Assembly (NCBI GenBank): GCA_011033025.1
Contig: WFMF01000037.1
Coordinates: 310,001-374,000 of the forward strand
From: Beroe forskalii
Lineage: Eukaryota > Ctenophora > Nuda > Beroida > Beroidae
DNA: 64,000 nucleotides
Reading direction: 5' to 3'
Position numbers and translations under genes: made by a program. The notes under the pieces were generated by a model. It did no database searches. It was not told the DNA's origin and saw only the letters and a program-made list of their open reading frames with translations. Of the stretch, positions 44,920 through 54,699 are shown one piece after another. Positions within the stretch are counted from its first letter, which is position 1. The number at the start of each line of letters is the position of its first letter.

Positions 44920-45408
44920 CTTCTGGGGGCTGCTGCCCCCAGACCCCTGTTGTTCTTTTTATTTTCAATATATTTATTGAGATTGCATACATCGCAGCGA
45001 TCGAGTTGGTTGAAAACAATGGCAAAACACTATTGAGTTGTCATTTCTTCGTACTCCAGACCTCTGGCTTCTGGGGGCTGCCGCCCCCAGACCCCTGCTA
45101 CTCTTTTGATTTTATATTTATTGAGATTTTGTACGACAGCAACAACAGCGCTGTTAAATTGAAAAACAAATACAATGCCCACACAGAACACACTATTGAG
45201 GTGTCATTTCTTTATACTCCAAACCTCTGGCTTCTGGGGGCTGACGCCCCCAGACCCCTGCTGCTCTTTTGATTTTATATTTGCTGAGATTTTGAACAAC
45301 AGCAACTTCAGCGCTGTTAAATTGAAAACAAAGCCCAAACACTATCGAGTTGTCATTTCTTTATACTCCAGACCTCTGGCTTCTGGGGGCTGCCGCCCCC
45401 AGACCCCT
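44920..45408. repeat. ~150-bp tandem array, left part
   Basis: GGGGGCTGCCGCCCCCAGAC recurs at about 44927, 45075, 45235 and 45387 with CTTTTGATTTTATATTT, CAGCGCTGTTAAATTGAAAA and ATTGAGTTGTCATTTC in each unit. The GC-rich part is itself a hairpin. Confidence 0.85.
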
Positions 45409-45620
45409 CATCATCAAAAGAGAGGCCGGACCCGAGGGTCCGCAAGAGGATAGTCCCGGAGTGGGACTGTGCCTACCTCTAGTCGCCGAGGCGACGGGGG
45501 GTGAGGGTGAAAGGTGATGGAGGAGGTGGAGGGTGAAATGAGGGTGTGGCTAGCGAGGGGAGGATACCTTTACCAATACAATACCAGATACTTCAGAGCT
45601 ATCGGAGAGATGAGTAGATG

Positions 45621-46735
45621 CTATGTCACCCCTGTATTGTCCGCCTCCTCCTCTGTTCGCTGTAGTCTTTTGGTTTGGAGTGTGTAATTGATCAGTGCGT
45701 CCATACTGTTGTTGTCCATGATGTCGTTAATGGAGTCATAGTATGTCCCGAGTGTGTTGCCTCTGATTCTCATAAAAGCAGGGCATTGTCCAATGAAGTG
45801 TGCCACTGTCTCCTCAGTGTCAGTGCAGTAAGGGCAGTTTGGTGTGTCAGCGCGTGTTATTCTGTGCAAGTGTTTGTTCAGTCCTATGTGTCCTGTAATA
45901 ATGGAGATAGCAGTTCGGTACCGGATACGGTTGCCAGTGTTGTTGTTAAGTGTGTGAAAAACCTTCTTCTGATGGTTACCTATGATCATGTCAGTGTGAG
46001 CATGTTTGTTGGTGATCCACCTGTCGTGGCTGAGGTTGGTTACCTTGGTATTGATTAAGTGTTTGATGAATGAAATGGGGACAAGGCTGGTGACGGGGTT
46101 ACCATCTTTGGTGCCAGCCTTGGCAAGCTGGTCTGCTTTCTCGTTTCCCCAGTGTCCGATGTGGGCTTTTATCCATCTGAATTGGACTGTGTTGTCATGA
46201 GCTAGGGAGGTGAGTGACTTGTGACAGTCTGCAACTGATTTGTTCCTGTGGATTCTGTTGGAAAGAGCTTGGAGTGCCGATAGGCTGTCGCTCCAGAAGG
46301 TGATAAGCTTGTTGTTGTAGTGTTTAAGTCTGTCAGCAGCATGCATAAGTGCTGCTATTTCGGCCTGAAAGACCGTGCAGTGATCTTTCATCTTGAAGTG
46401 GTACTCGGTTGTGTTCTCGTTGTGGGGGTCCTTGATGACGTAGCCGCCGCCCACCCGTGGTCTGTTTTAGAGCCATCTGTGTAGCAGCAAATGTTGTTGA
46501 CGCTGATAAGCTTGATATCTTTGTCCAGGTTGTTGGTGTAGTTGTCAGAGTGAGCGTCTTGAGGGTATGTGATGTTATAGTTGCGGTCAAGAATAAGATG
46601 GGGTTTAATAGTGTCCCATTGGTTGTGCCCTGGGACTTTGAGCTCAGAAATTAGGTTGTTCGATATGGTGCTATGAGCTTTGATGATTCCTTTGCCGGTG
46701 GGGGCTGTTTCTAGGGTCCAATCTCCGTACCCCAT
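45621..46735 (-). pseudogene. LINE RNase H domain and zinc-motif tail
   Basis: All RNase H landmarks appear, split over two frames. YTDGSKTDHGWAAA (first catalytic Asp) lies in a frame ending near 46388. After a frameshift near 46450 come FQAEIAALMHAADRL (Glu), FWSDSLSALQAL (Asp) and WIKAHIGHWGNEKADQLA (last acidic residue). Then follows a C-terminal motif C-P-Y-C-x-D-T-E-E-T-V-A-H-F-I-G-Q-C, a typical post-RNase H zinc-binding tail. RNase H degrades template RNA during element replication. Confidence 0.85.
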
Positions 46736-46804
46736 GAGCCTGACTGCTCCTTGGCAGCTTCACCTTTGAGGTAGTCGGTAATGTGAGGTATACTAGTGAG
46801 ATAG

Positions 46805-47873
46805 TTAAGAGTGTTGTAAAGGTGTGGAAGGTAGGGCTCCAGTCATATACCTGAGTGAGAGTCCTTGAACTCTTTCGAGTTTCTTGGTATTGGATTTGTT
46901 GTCAGTTGCCTTGATCCAGACAACAGCGCTGTATGCCAGCGCCGGTCTAACAATGGAGGTGTAAATCCACTTGCATACTTTAGGAGTAAGTCCCCATGTG
47001 GGGCCTATGGCTCGCTTGCATTGGAAGATAGTCCCTATGCATTTTTTGGTAATGTTGTCGATGTGTGAGTTAAAGTTGAGTTTGTTGTCCAGTGTTACTC
47101 CAAGAAGCTTTGCTTCTTTACTGAGCTCAATAATTGAGCCCATTACTTTGATTGGGCGTAAGGTCCACTTTCTGTTCCATGTGAACATGACTAGTTTGGT
47201 TTGAGAGCACTGATGTTGAGTCCCTTCGACTCACACCATGTCTCTATAGTCTTGATGGTGGTCTGTGTTCTCTGCCAGATGACATCGAGGTCATCCCCTT
47301 CTGCTAGTGACATTAAGTCATCAGCAAAAAGCCTGCAGATATCCTGGAATGTGCTTTGCTGTGTACTGAAGGAGGTCATCCAGTACAAGATTCCAGAGGA
47401 AGGGTGAGAGAATGCCTCCTTGGGGCAGCCTCTTTTAATTCTGATCCTTCTTGAGGAGTTTTTGAGTGAAATTGTAACATTTCTGTTAGTGACCATTCCC
47501 TTGATCCAGCCGGCTGTGCTTGGGTCTAGGGGGGACTTGTCGATGGCTTCCGAGATAGCTTTGAAGGACACATTGTCAAAGGCCCCTTCGATGTCAAGGA
47601 ATGTGCCTAGAACATATCCCTTGTTGGCTATTCTCTTCTCGATCTTGTGGATGACTTTGTGGAGAGCTGTTTCAGTTGAGGTGCCTTTCTTGAAGCCAAA
47701 CTGCTTTTTGCTAAGTTTGTCCTCCATGCCGAGGTCATGCTGCATATGCCAAGGATTATCTTTTCCTGTAGCTTGAGGAGAGTGGGTGAGAGTGTAATAG
47801 TGCGGAAAGCGTTGGGTTTGTTATAGTCAGTCTTTCCAGGTTTGGGGATGAAGATGCCGTTGGATTCGGTCAA
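46805..47873 (-). pseudogene. LINE reverse-transcriptase domain, frameshifted
   Basis: Read leftwards from 47873: FIPKPGKTDYNKPNAFRTIT and LSPTLLKLQEKII (RT motifs 0-1), FGFKKGTSTETALHKVI (motif 2), GTFLDIEGAFDNVSF (motif A, catalytic Asp), RLFADDLMSL (motif C, FADD) and the thumb segment WIYTSIVRPALAYSAVVW. The order and motifs are those of I/R1/Jockey-like LINEs. At least two frame changes occur (near 47740 and 47190), so the enzyme is not encoded intact. Confidence 0.9.
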
Positions 47874-49240
47874 GGTTTGGGAACATGCTGCATTTCATGA
47901 CTTTTGATCATGATTGCCTTCACAGCGATATTGATGTGCTTCCACGCTTGTTGAATTGTGATTGGCTGAAGTGTGTCTGGTCCAGCTGCTTTGAGGGGTC
48001 GAAGGACATTATTGCTTCCTTCATTCTTGTGTCACTGTAAATATTGTCTAGAAGATGTGTGTCTGGGATAGTATGGTCTGTATGAGGATTAGAGGTAGCA
48101 TCATCTTTGAAATGACTTCTCTCCATAACCTCGAGTGTCTCTTCCGGTGGTCGTGAGGGTGCCATCTGATTTGCTGGTAGACAGATTCTAGCTTCTCTGT
48201 CTTGTCATTGCAATTTTGAGAATTTTGTTCATTCTGGCCAAACTCCTTGACTGTCTCAGTGTCGGCACAGAATTTTCCTCCATTCGTCCTGTTTGTTTTG
48301 GTGTGAAGTTTGTTGTAAGTTCTGTTGCTCTGTCTGAGGATTCCCAGTGTTCTTGGGTTTTACTGGAACGTGCAGTCATGAGTTTCCGCTTCATGTCGCG
48401 GTGTGCCTGTTCCACCTCAGCGGTCAGCCAGGGTGGTTTTTGATGGTGCTTTCGCGATGTGTATTGGGCATGCTTTATTGAAAGCCTTAATTAGATGCTC
48501 GTTGAGTTTGCTGCGGCAGTGTCCAAGTCTTTGTTTGAGTTAATGTCCTGGATGGGAGTGGGGTTATTTGTCAGAAGGTATCAAATGCATCCCCTAGTCT
48601 GTGTTTTTTGGTAAGCCGGACTTGCCGAGGCTTGTTGAGTCTCTTCGAGTTATGTTGAATGTAATGTAAAGTGATGATCGGAATTAGATAGCTAAGATCA
48701 ACCTTCCAATTCTCGACCTGGTCGTTACCAGTGTTGTTAGTGATGGTGAGGTCAATAACAGATTCATGGCCTCTTGAGTTAAGAAAAGTAGGGGTAGTAC
48801 TCTATTGACCCAGTTTAGGCCGAGGCTGCTGAGGGAGATCAACAAGGCTTTCTCCCGGTATTGCAGGTTTTGTTACCCCTAAAGGTGACACTGTTGCATT
48901 AGTGTCGGTTTCAATAATAGGAAGTTTGTTGTTATTTTGCGTAGTTAACCAGAGGTAAGGAAGTTGGTGGGGGGTATGTTGTGTTATGTCCATGGTGGTT
49001 TATCACAGAAGATGATTTCTTTTGTCCTCATGTTCAGAAGCACTGCTAAGTGAGGTCTGGGGTGGTAAACAGTCAGCTCTCGGCAATGGTTATCTAAATC
49101 TTTGTACTACTACAGCCGCTCGTGGTTTGTTAGACCTATCTTTTGCTGTAGTATGTTTTCAGGTGAGGATTGATTTTGGGGATGATGTTGTTGGAGTTCG
49201 AGTATGGCTCCGTGGGCAAGAATTATGGGGTTAATTTGTT
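47874..49240 (-). pseudogene. LINE endonuclease C-terminus and linker, decayed
   Basis: Near 48790-48700 the minus strand reads TFLNSRGHESVIDLTITNNT then VENWKVD, which matches the last part of AP-type endonucleases of LINEs (S-x-I-D-L-T motif before the S-D-H motif). Further right the frame is broken by stops; pieces such as LPYLWLTTQNNNKLPIIE lie in other frames. The region 48500-47900 covers the linker to the RT (LTKKHRLGDAFD-type helix). Confidence 0.7.
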
Positions 49241-50770
49241 CTTATTAAACGCGTTTAATGTCCCATGCATTTTTCTTTTTCTTGAGGTTGATTTGGGTAA
49301 CTGATAGAAGATTTTGCTTACCTTTACTTGTAGCTCCTCTGTTGGTCGTGCAGGGGCCCCACCCCGCGTTGGGGAGTATTAAGGTTTGGTTTGGGGTCGG
49401 GGTTGTGGGGGCTTGTTGGTCAGCGGCGGAGAAAAGAGTCGGGGGGCCGCCCAGCCCCCTACAGGTCTTACACCTGCTCCTGGGGCCATGGCTACTGGCG
49501 GCCGGCCAGAGCCAATCAAGGAGGACACGGTCCTGAGTAGTATGTCATTAGCTCGAGATACTCCTCGCCTCTGGTGACACATCATTCAGGCCCGGTACCC
49601 TCGCTGGCTGGCCACTCCCTCCCCTCCCCTCCTCCATCACGTTGGCACACGAAGTGCGTTGTCAAAAGATGCCGGTTGGTCCATGGACCGCCCGCTGTTC
49701 TTTTGATTGATGCCTGAGATCAGGCAGTTCAAGTGGGAACAAATGGTACTCCCGCGGAACATGCAGGGTGTACCTGTTCCATGTGCGTGTGAGGTCACTG
49801 TCACCCCATTGGCCTCCAGGGCGCCCCTGGCGACTCTTATCAGTCGCCTCGCCAACTGAAGGCAACCAAGCCGGGCACCAGCGTGGGATGCCCACTGTGT
49901 ACCTCTCCCCGAAATGAGCAGGGTGTCAGGATCGCCATCCTGGCCTCTCCCTCCTCGACCCCGGTAGGGTCGCCGTCAGGGTGAAGCCGCGAGCGCCCCA
50001 CCCTCCATTAACCTCCCCAGGGGACCCGGTTAGGGCTCTCATGGGGGGCGGTGGTGCCGTTGGGCAGGTGGGTTGGGCAGGGGTTGTGGTTGTGGTTGAG
50101 GGGTGTTGTTGTTGTTTTGGGTTTGCTGCAAAGGGGGCGTTTGGCTCTCTCATGTGCTCTATTTTTTGGGGCATTTGGGGGTTCCCCCTTTCCTCCAGCC
50201 CGCCTTCTCCTGCTCTGCCTCTTCCTTCTTCCTCCTCCCCTTTCTCCCTCCTCGCCCCAGCCCTTTTGCCAAAGACGGGCCCCCTTTTTCCCGGGGCCCC
50301 CAGGAGCCCGTGCCCCTTACCGAGGCAAACCCACCCCGGTGGTGGGGGGGTGGGGTGGTGCCAGGGGATCCCGGCTGGGGGGAGGGGGGACCCGGGGCCC
50401 CCACTAGGGGCCGGGCAGGGGGCAGGGGGGAGGGGGGGGATGGGTGGCGGGGGGGCCCCGGCCTCTTCCCAGTCACCCGGGAGGGTGCCGGGGGGCCCCA
50501 CCCCCCCCCTTCACCCCCCCTGTGTGTTTGTTAAAAAGGTTTCGATGAATAACAGGGAAGGTAGCGGGGCCCAATTCCAAAGCCGAGCAAGGTTTTACCG
50601 AAAAATGATTGGCTTTGTGACAGATTTGGTACAAAATCTGTGGCGCAAGAAGAACTATTAGTATTTAAATTACCCGCGTCCGCCATGGACACCTCTCCGA
50701 GGGAGGTGCTGAGGTCGTCCAGGGGGTTGTTGGTGTTGTTGTTGTTGTTGCTGCTGTTGGACATAGTGCT
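49241..50770 (-). other. Probable ORF1 (gag-like) zone of the LINE, very GC-rich
   Basis: A minus-strand frame could begin near 50765 with MSNSSNNNNNTNNPLDDLST. After frame changes, Pro/Gly-rich sequence follows (about 50500-49930). I could not find a CCHC zinc knuckle or other gag motif, so the assignment rests only on position between the 5' region and ORF2. G/C homopolymers up to 9 nt make frame errors likely. Confidence 0.35.
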
Positions 50771-51234
50771 ATCTGCAGGTAGATAATTGTGATTAGTAGG
50801 GTTAACTTGGAATCGATACTGCGTTTGGAACGCCACCCGTAGTCCTAGCAATGAAAGGGTAAAATGTGTAAAATTAAACGAAAAATCCATAAGATATTGG
50901 AAGAAATGCGGTAGTAATGATATACCGCCAGAAAGAAAAGATAAAAAGGCATGTAAGAACTGTCTTAGGGTGACAGCCTCGAGGACCATGCCTACCCTCA
51001 CAAACCCAAAAGACCCTTTAGTCCCTTTTGAGCGGACGGTTGTGAGTGAATCGTACACAGGGGATGACAGGGTTACTACTGCCCCCGAAGCAGGTATGCC
51101 GCTGGCAAGCCATAAAGGGAGGGCAGTCAGCACACGTGCCTTGAGGGGTCAGGGTGACCCATTGTGCAAAAAAGGAAAGAAGCCGTATCGCCCCCGCCCA
51201 CACCCCCTCCCCCCGACGGTTTGAGCCACCTCAA

Positions 51235-51600
51235 GGGCTGAAGCTCCTTGACGTAGACCCGAGCACCATCAAGTGGTCCCCAGTATCCAGTCGCAGGCAG
51301 ACAACCCCCTCCCTTACACGAAGCGGCCCACTAACCATACGGCACGAGGATGTGCAGGCAGACACGCACCGGAACGTCCCCGCCCACACCCCCTCCCCCC
51401 AGACGGCTCGAGCCACCTCGCAGGGCTGAAGAAGCTCCCCTTGACGTAGACCCGAGCACCATCAAGTGGTCCCCAGTATCCAGTCGCAGGCAGACAACCC
51501 CCTCCCTTACACGAAGCGGCCCACTAACCATACGGCAGGAGGATGTGCAGGCGGACACGCACCGGAAAAGAAGAAAAAGAAAGAAAGGGAAAACAAGGGG
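51235..51600. repeat. Direct repeat, ~125 bp x2 (LINE 5' region)
   Basis: ACGTAGACCCGAGCACCATC to CAGACACGCACCGGAA at about 51250-51375 is repeated at 51441-51566 with few differences, a ~191-bp period. Tandem blocks in the 5' UTR are common in LINEs, where they can carry promoter activity; that role is inferred only. Confidence 0.8.
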
Positions 51601-52387
51601 CGGCTCCCCGCCCCCTGCGCCCCGCCCGCCAAGCAGCCAGAGCCCCGCGATGGGTTGGGGCAACCCCCCCGACATGGACCCTTGGTCCAACGAGTGGATC
51701 TCGGTACCCAGCCGTATGCCCCCTTCCACGGAGACCCCCTACGCCACGTGGACGGACGGTTTACGAGAAGGCCGGAATCCGCCTAAGGCAGGGGAGGTCC
51801 CGATCTTTATGCACCCCCAGGAGACGCCTGCCCTATGGCCGACCCAGGGCTGAATCGTTTGGCGTAACAGCGACAAATCCCAGCAGGTTGTCTCCCTACC
51901 TACTGTCGGCCCTGTCCGAGACAGCCCCCACCGTCCACTAGGCTTATGCTGTCTGAGGGGGCGCACTCCAGACCGAGACCTAAGATGAAGTCGAGGACAC
52001 CCCCTCCCCGCGGAACTGCCCAGCTGTTACCGCAGGAAGAGGGGCCTTCCTGGGGTGTCACAGGCTAGAACTGTGTTTAGCCAGCCTCAGAGCGGGTGAG
52101 TGGCTGTATCCGGCGCTTCCCGCGAGGAGGATCCCCGGCCTTCACGGGATCGGCCTCTCCCCTGGGCTGTGGAGTTAAGGGGTGACCCAGGGGGGTGGAG
52201 GGCGCGCTAGGGCCGGGGATTCCGGAGCTTGTGCACGCCATGTCCAGACTAGGCACTCCGGAGACACAGTATCCCCCGCATTCAGCGCCCAGGGCGCTAA
52301 GCCGGCGGGCCCGCCCGACCCCGCCGACCGCACCACGCCTGTGAAGTGTGTTTTGCTGGTGAATAGGCCTTGGACAAAACACAAGCG

Positions 52388-52800
52388 CCCCCCAGACCCC
52401 TGCTGCTCTTTTGATTTTATATTTATTGAGATTATGTTCGACAGCAACAACTGCACTGTTAAGTTGAAAACAATGCCCAAAACACCATTGAGTTGCTATT
52501 TCTTTATACTCTAGACCTCTATTTAGGGGCTGCCGCCCCCAGACCCCCCTGCTGCCCCTTTTTATTCTTAATATGATGATATTTATTGGGATTTTGTACG
52601 ACAGCAACAACAGTGCTGTTAAATTGAAAACAATGCCCAAAACACTATTGAGTTGCCATTTCGTTATACTCCAGACCTTTGGCTCTTGGGGTTGCCGCCC
52701 CCAGACCCTGCTTATAAAACTTTAATTATCCTTCAAATATTCAAAACGTCCTATGTGCGAACGAGGTGTCTTAAAGCAGCGCCGCGAGTTTTATATAAAT
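52388..52800. repeat. ~150-bp tandem array, right part
   Basis: Continues the array of 44920-45408 after the LINE: GCCCCCAGACCCCTGCTGCTC at 52387, and further units near 52530 and 52690, with the same CTGTTAAATTGAAAACAATG core. The units become more diverged towards 52800. Confidence 0.85.
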
Positions 52801-52845
52801 TTGCACGCCCAAAAATTCTGGGCTGGATCCATGCCTGTCTTATAT

Positions 52846-53223
52846 AAGGTGTTAGCTTAGCAGGTATGGCATGTTCACGATTCATTAATTCTTTGAATAT
52901 TCTTCACATCTCCTAAGTGAATTAGTGGCCATTCACAGGCCCTGTAGCTAGATTTTTCTGGGTTTGTATTGGGCTCTCTGCACAGTGAGCAAGTTATGGC
53001 AAGGGGTTTGAGTCGCAGCATGTAGGGGTGCACGCCTGGTGGGGGGATTTGGGACAAAAATGTAAAAATATCATAATGTCATAATCATAGTATCATATAT
53101 TCGTATATATTCGTCAAAATTAGAGCCAAAGTTTGGGAGGTTCCCCATTTCTCCAAGGGGCTGCAACCCCCAAGAGCCCTTCCTGTATGGACCTGGTCAT
53201 TCAATATATTCAATTTCTTTCAG
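52846..53223. other. Intron sequence before TTC36-like exon 2
   Basis: No gene or repeat recognised. It ends in the acceptor TTTCTTTCAG at 53223. Confidence 0.55.
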
Positions 53224-53891
53224 GAAAAAGATGCTAAACACTTAGAACTTGAAGCAGTCAAGCTTGCTGAGCAGAATGATTTTGATGAATCCTTGAAGCT
53301 TTTCAATAAAGCTATTGAAAAGGCTCCAAACATCGCATCTTTGTATAATAACCGTGCCCAGGTCAGTGAAGCTACTTAGCTCGTGCTCTGGTTGGCATGA
53401 GCTGTATTTGCAGAATTTAACTTCAAGTTCAATGTACATTTTCATTTGTGATTTGGTTTTAATAAATAAAAATTTCATTTGCGATAGGATACAGTGAAAA
53501 ATACTGTCTATAGTGAACACATTCATCACGTTTTGATTAGGTTTTTAGATACAATTATACAAGCTGGTATCTTGAAACACTAACACAACATCATAAGACA
53601 AAATTTCTTCAATCCTTCAGCTGCTCCGTTTGAAAAGGGGACAATGTGCTAGCCCTTGATGACATTAACAGAGCTATTCAGCTGGGTGGTCGGGGAAGAA
53701 GTGCCACTCAGGCTTACACTCAGCGGGCTATGTTACACATGTTAAACGGGGATGAGGAGGCAGCTAGACTTGACTTTGAGAGAGCAAGTGAACTTGGAGG
53801 AAAGTTTGCTAGATGTCAAGCAGCAAAACTCAACCCTTACGCCAAAATGTGCAATCAGATGCTAAACAAAGCCATGGAGTCCCTTCAGTGA
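53224..53891 (+). CDS. TTC36: TTC36-like, TPR-encoding exons
   Basis: Exon 53224-53361 (46 codons, phase 0) encodes TPR 1: EKDAKHLELEAVKLAEQNDF, then KAIEKAPNIASLYNNRAQ. The last exon starts at 53621 and ends TGA 53889-53891. It carries LLRLKR, LALDDINRAIQLGGRGRSA, TQRAMLHMLNGDEEAARLDF and NPYAKMCNQML, the diagnostic C-terminal motif of TTC36 (a small three-TPR cytosolic protein, HSP70-binding in vertebrates). As written, the last exon needs a 1-nt shift at the GGGG run 53637-53640 to stay in frame, most likely a base-calling insertion. Family assignment is strong; exact N-terminal structure is less so. Confidence 0.85.
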
Positions 53892-54149
53892 TTACTAAAA
53901 CAGCTGCAGATTACAAATTCAGAAGTGGGATTTTCAGAAGTCGCAAATTATCTTCTACACTGTTAATAATCTAATGATATAATGAGATTATCATTTCTGT
54001 AGATATAGAGACATAGAGTGTAGACGTTGTAGCTTACATCTAGGCATAGTTATTATTATGGCTTGAGGGTATGCTGCTTGAATATCATTGCTTCATTTGT
54101 ATCTCTTATCAGAGAAGGAATATTCTTTATTTAGGAAACTGCTAATCTT
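53892..54149. other. 3' flank of the TTC36-like gene
   Basis: Probable 3' UTR. No AATAAA was spotted close to the stop, and no repeats. Confidence 0.4.
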
Positions 54150-54420
54150 ATATATAATTTGGAGATGGCACGTGAATTATGTTTGTCTGTGCGGGCGCAC
54201 AGTTTAAATTTGAGCTTGCCAAGAAGATATCAACTTATCAAGAGAAACGAACGGGGGAAATGTGCTTATTGGTGCCGTTGCCATGGGGACTGGAAACTGC
54301 ACGTGCAGGTTATGATCAGTTGTATGCGAGTGCTTTCTGATACGTTGCTAACTGCTCCGTCGTGGTTTTTGTTAATTTTACGTCATCTACATTTAGAATT
54401 AAAGATCTGAAGATAGAGAA
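54150..54420 (-). mobile_element. Partial copy of the 40120-40767 element
   Basis: TTTGGAGATGGCACGTGAAT, CTGTGCGGGCGCACAGTTTA and TTTGAGCTTGCCAAGAA match the reverse complement of ~40640-40780. Orientation is opposite to the 40-kb copy and the ACTAGCAGG head is not present. Confidence 0.7.
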
Positions 54421-54699
54421 TGGGTATGGCTGGCATTGGGGAGGCTATAGGGATAGAATTCCTTTGAATCAGTGGCAATGGTCGGTCAATTTATAAAATC
54501 GATGATTAAATTGGTTTCAACTAAAAAATAATGTAAAATCGAGCAATTATTGAAAGAAATTTTAGATTAACCAAGGCAAAATCAAATTGAGCAAGACGGG
54601 CATGGCATATTATATTATTGCGAATTTAAAATCTTTTAAAAATGCAATTCAAGTTCAGTAGTGGTTCTCAGTTTATTTAAAATTTTTCCATACTTTAAT

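Larger units (their letters stand above)
45409..52387 (-). mobile_element. LINE-type non-LTR retrotransposon, ~7 kb, dead
   Basis: Bounded by CCCCCAGACCCCT on both sides (45396-45408 and 52389-52401), a 13-bp target duplication within the ~150-bp repeat unit. On the minus strand the order is GC-rich 5' region with a 190-bp direct repeat, a probable ORF1 zone, endonuclease remnants, reverse transcriptase, RNase H, then a short 3' end close to CATCATCAAAAG. An endonuclease plus RT plus RNase H layout is that of I/R1/Ingi-group elements. Several frameshifts in ORF2 make it inactive as written. Confidence 0.8.
44555..52845. mobile_element. Composite: TIR-bounded repeat element split by a LINE
   Basis: The ends carry an inverted repeat, TATAAGCAGGCATGGATCCA at ~44556 and the complementary TGGATCCATGCCTGTCTTAT at ~52822. 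Both are followed inward by GGGCGTGC-type sequence. Inside each end lies the same ~150-bp tandem array (44920-45408 and 52388-52700), and between them a ~7-kb LINE. The simplest reading is a short TIR element containing a tandem array, later interrupted by the LINE. Confidence 0.6.

Noticed and set aside
49926..52640. Many long GC-rich frames on both strands
   Set aside because: GC-rich DNA has few stops; products are Pro/Gly/Arg low-complexity, and no gag zinc knuckle or other motif was found.
54159..54410. 83-codon frame after the TTC36-like gene
   Set aside because: It lies within a reverse copy of the 40-kb repeat element.
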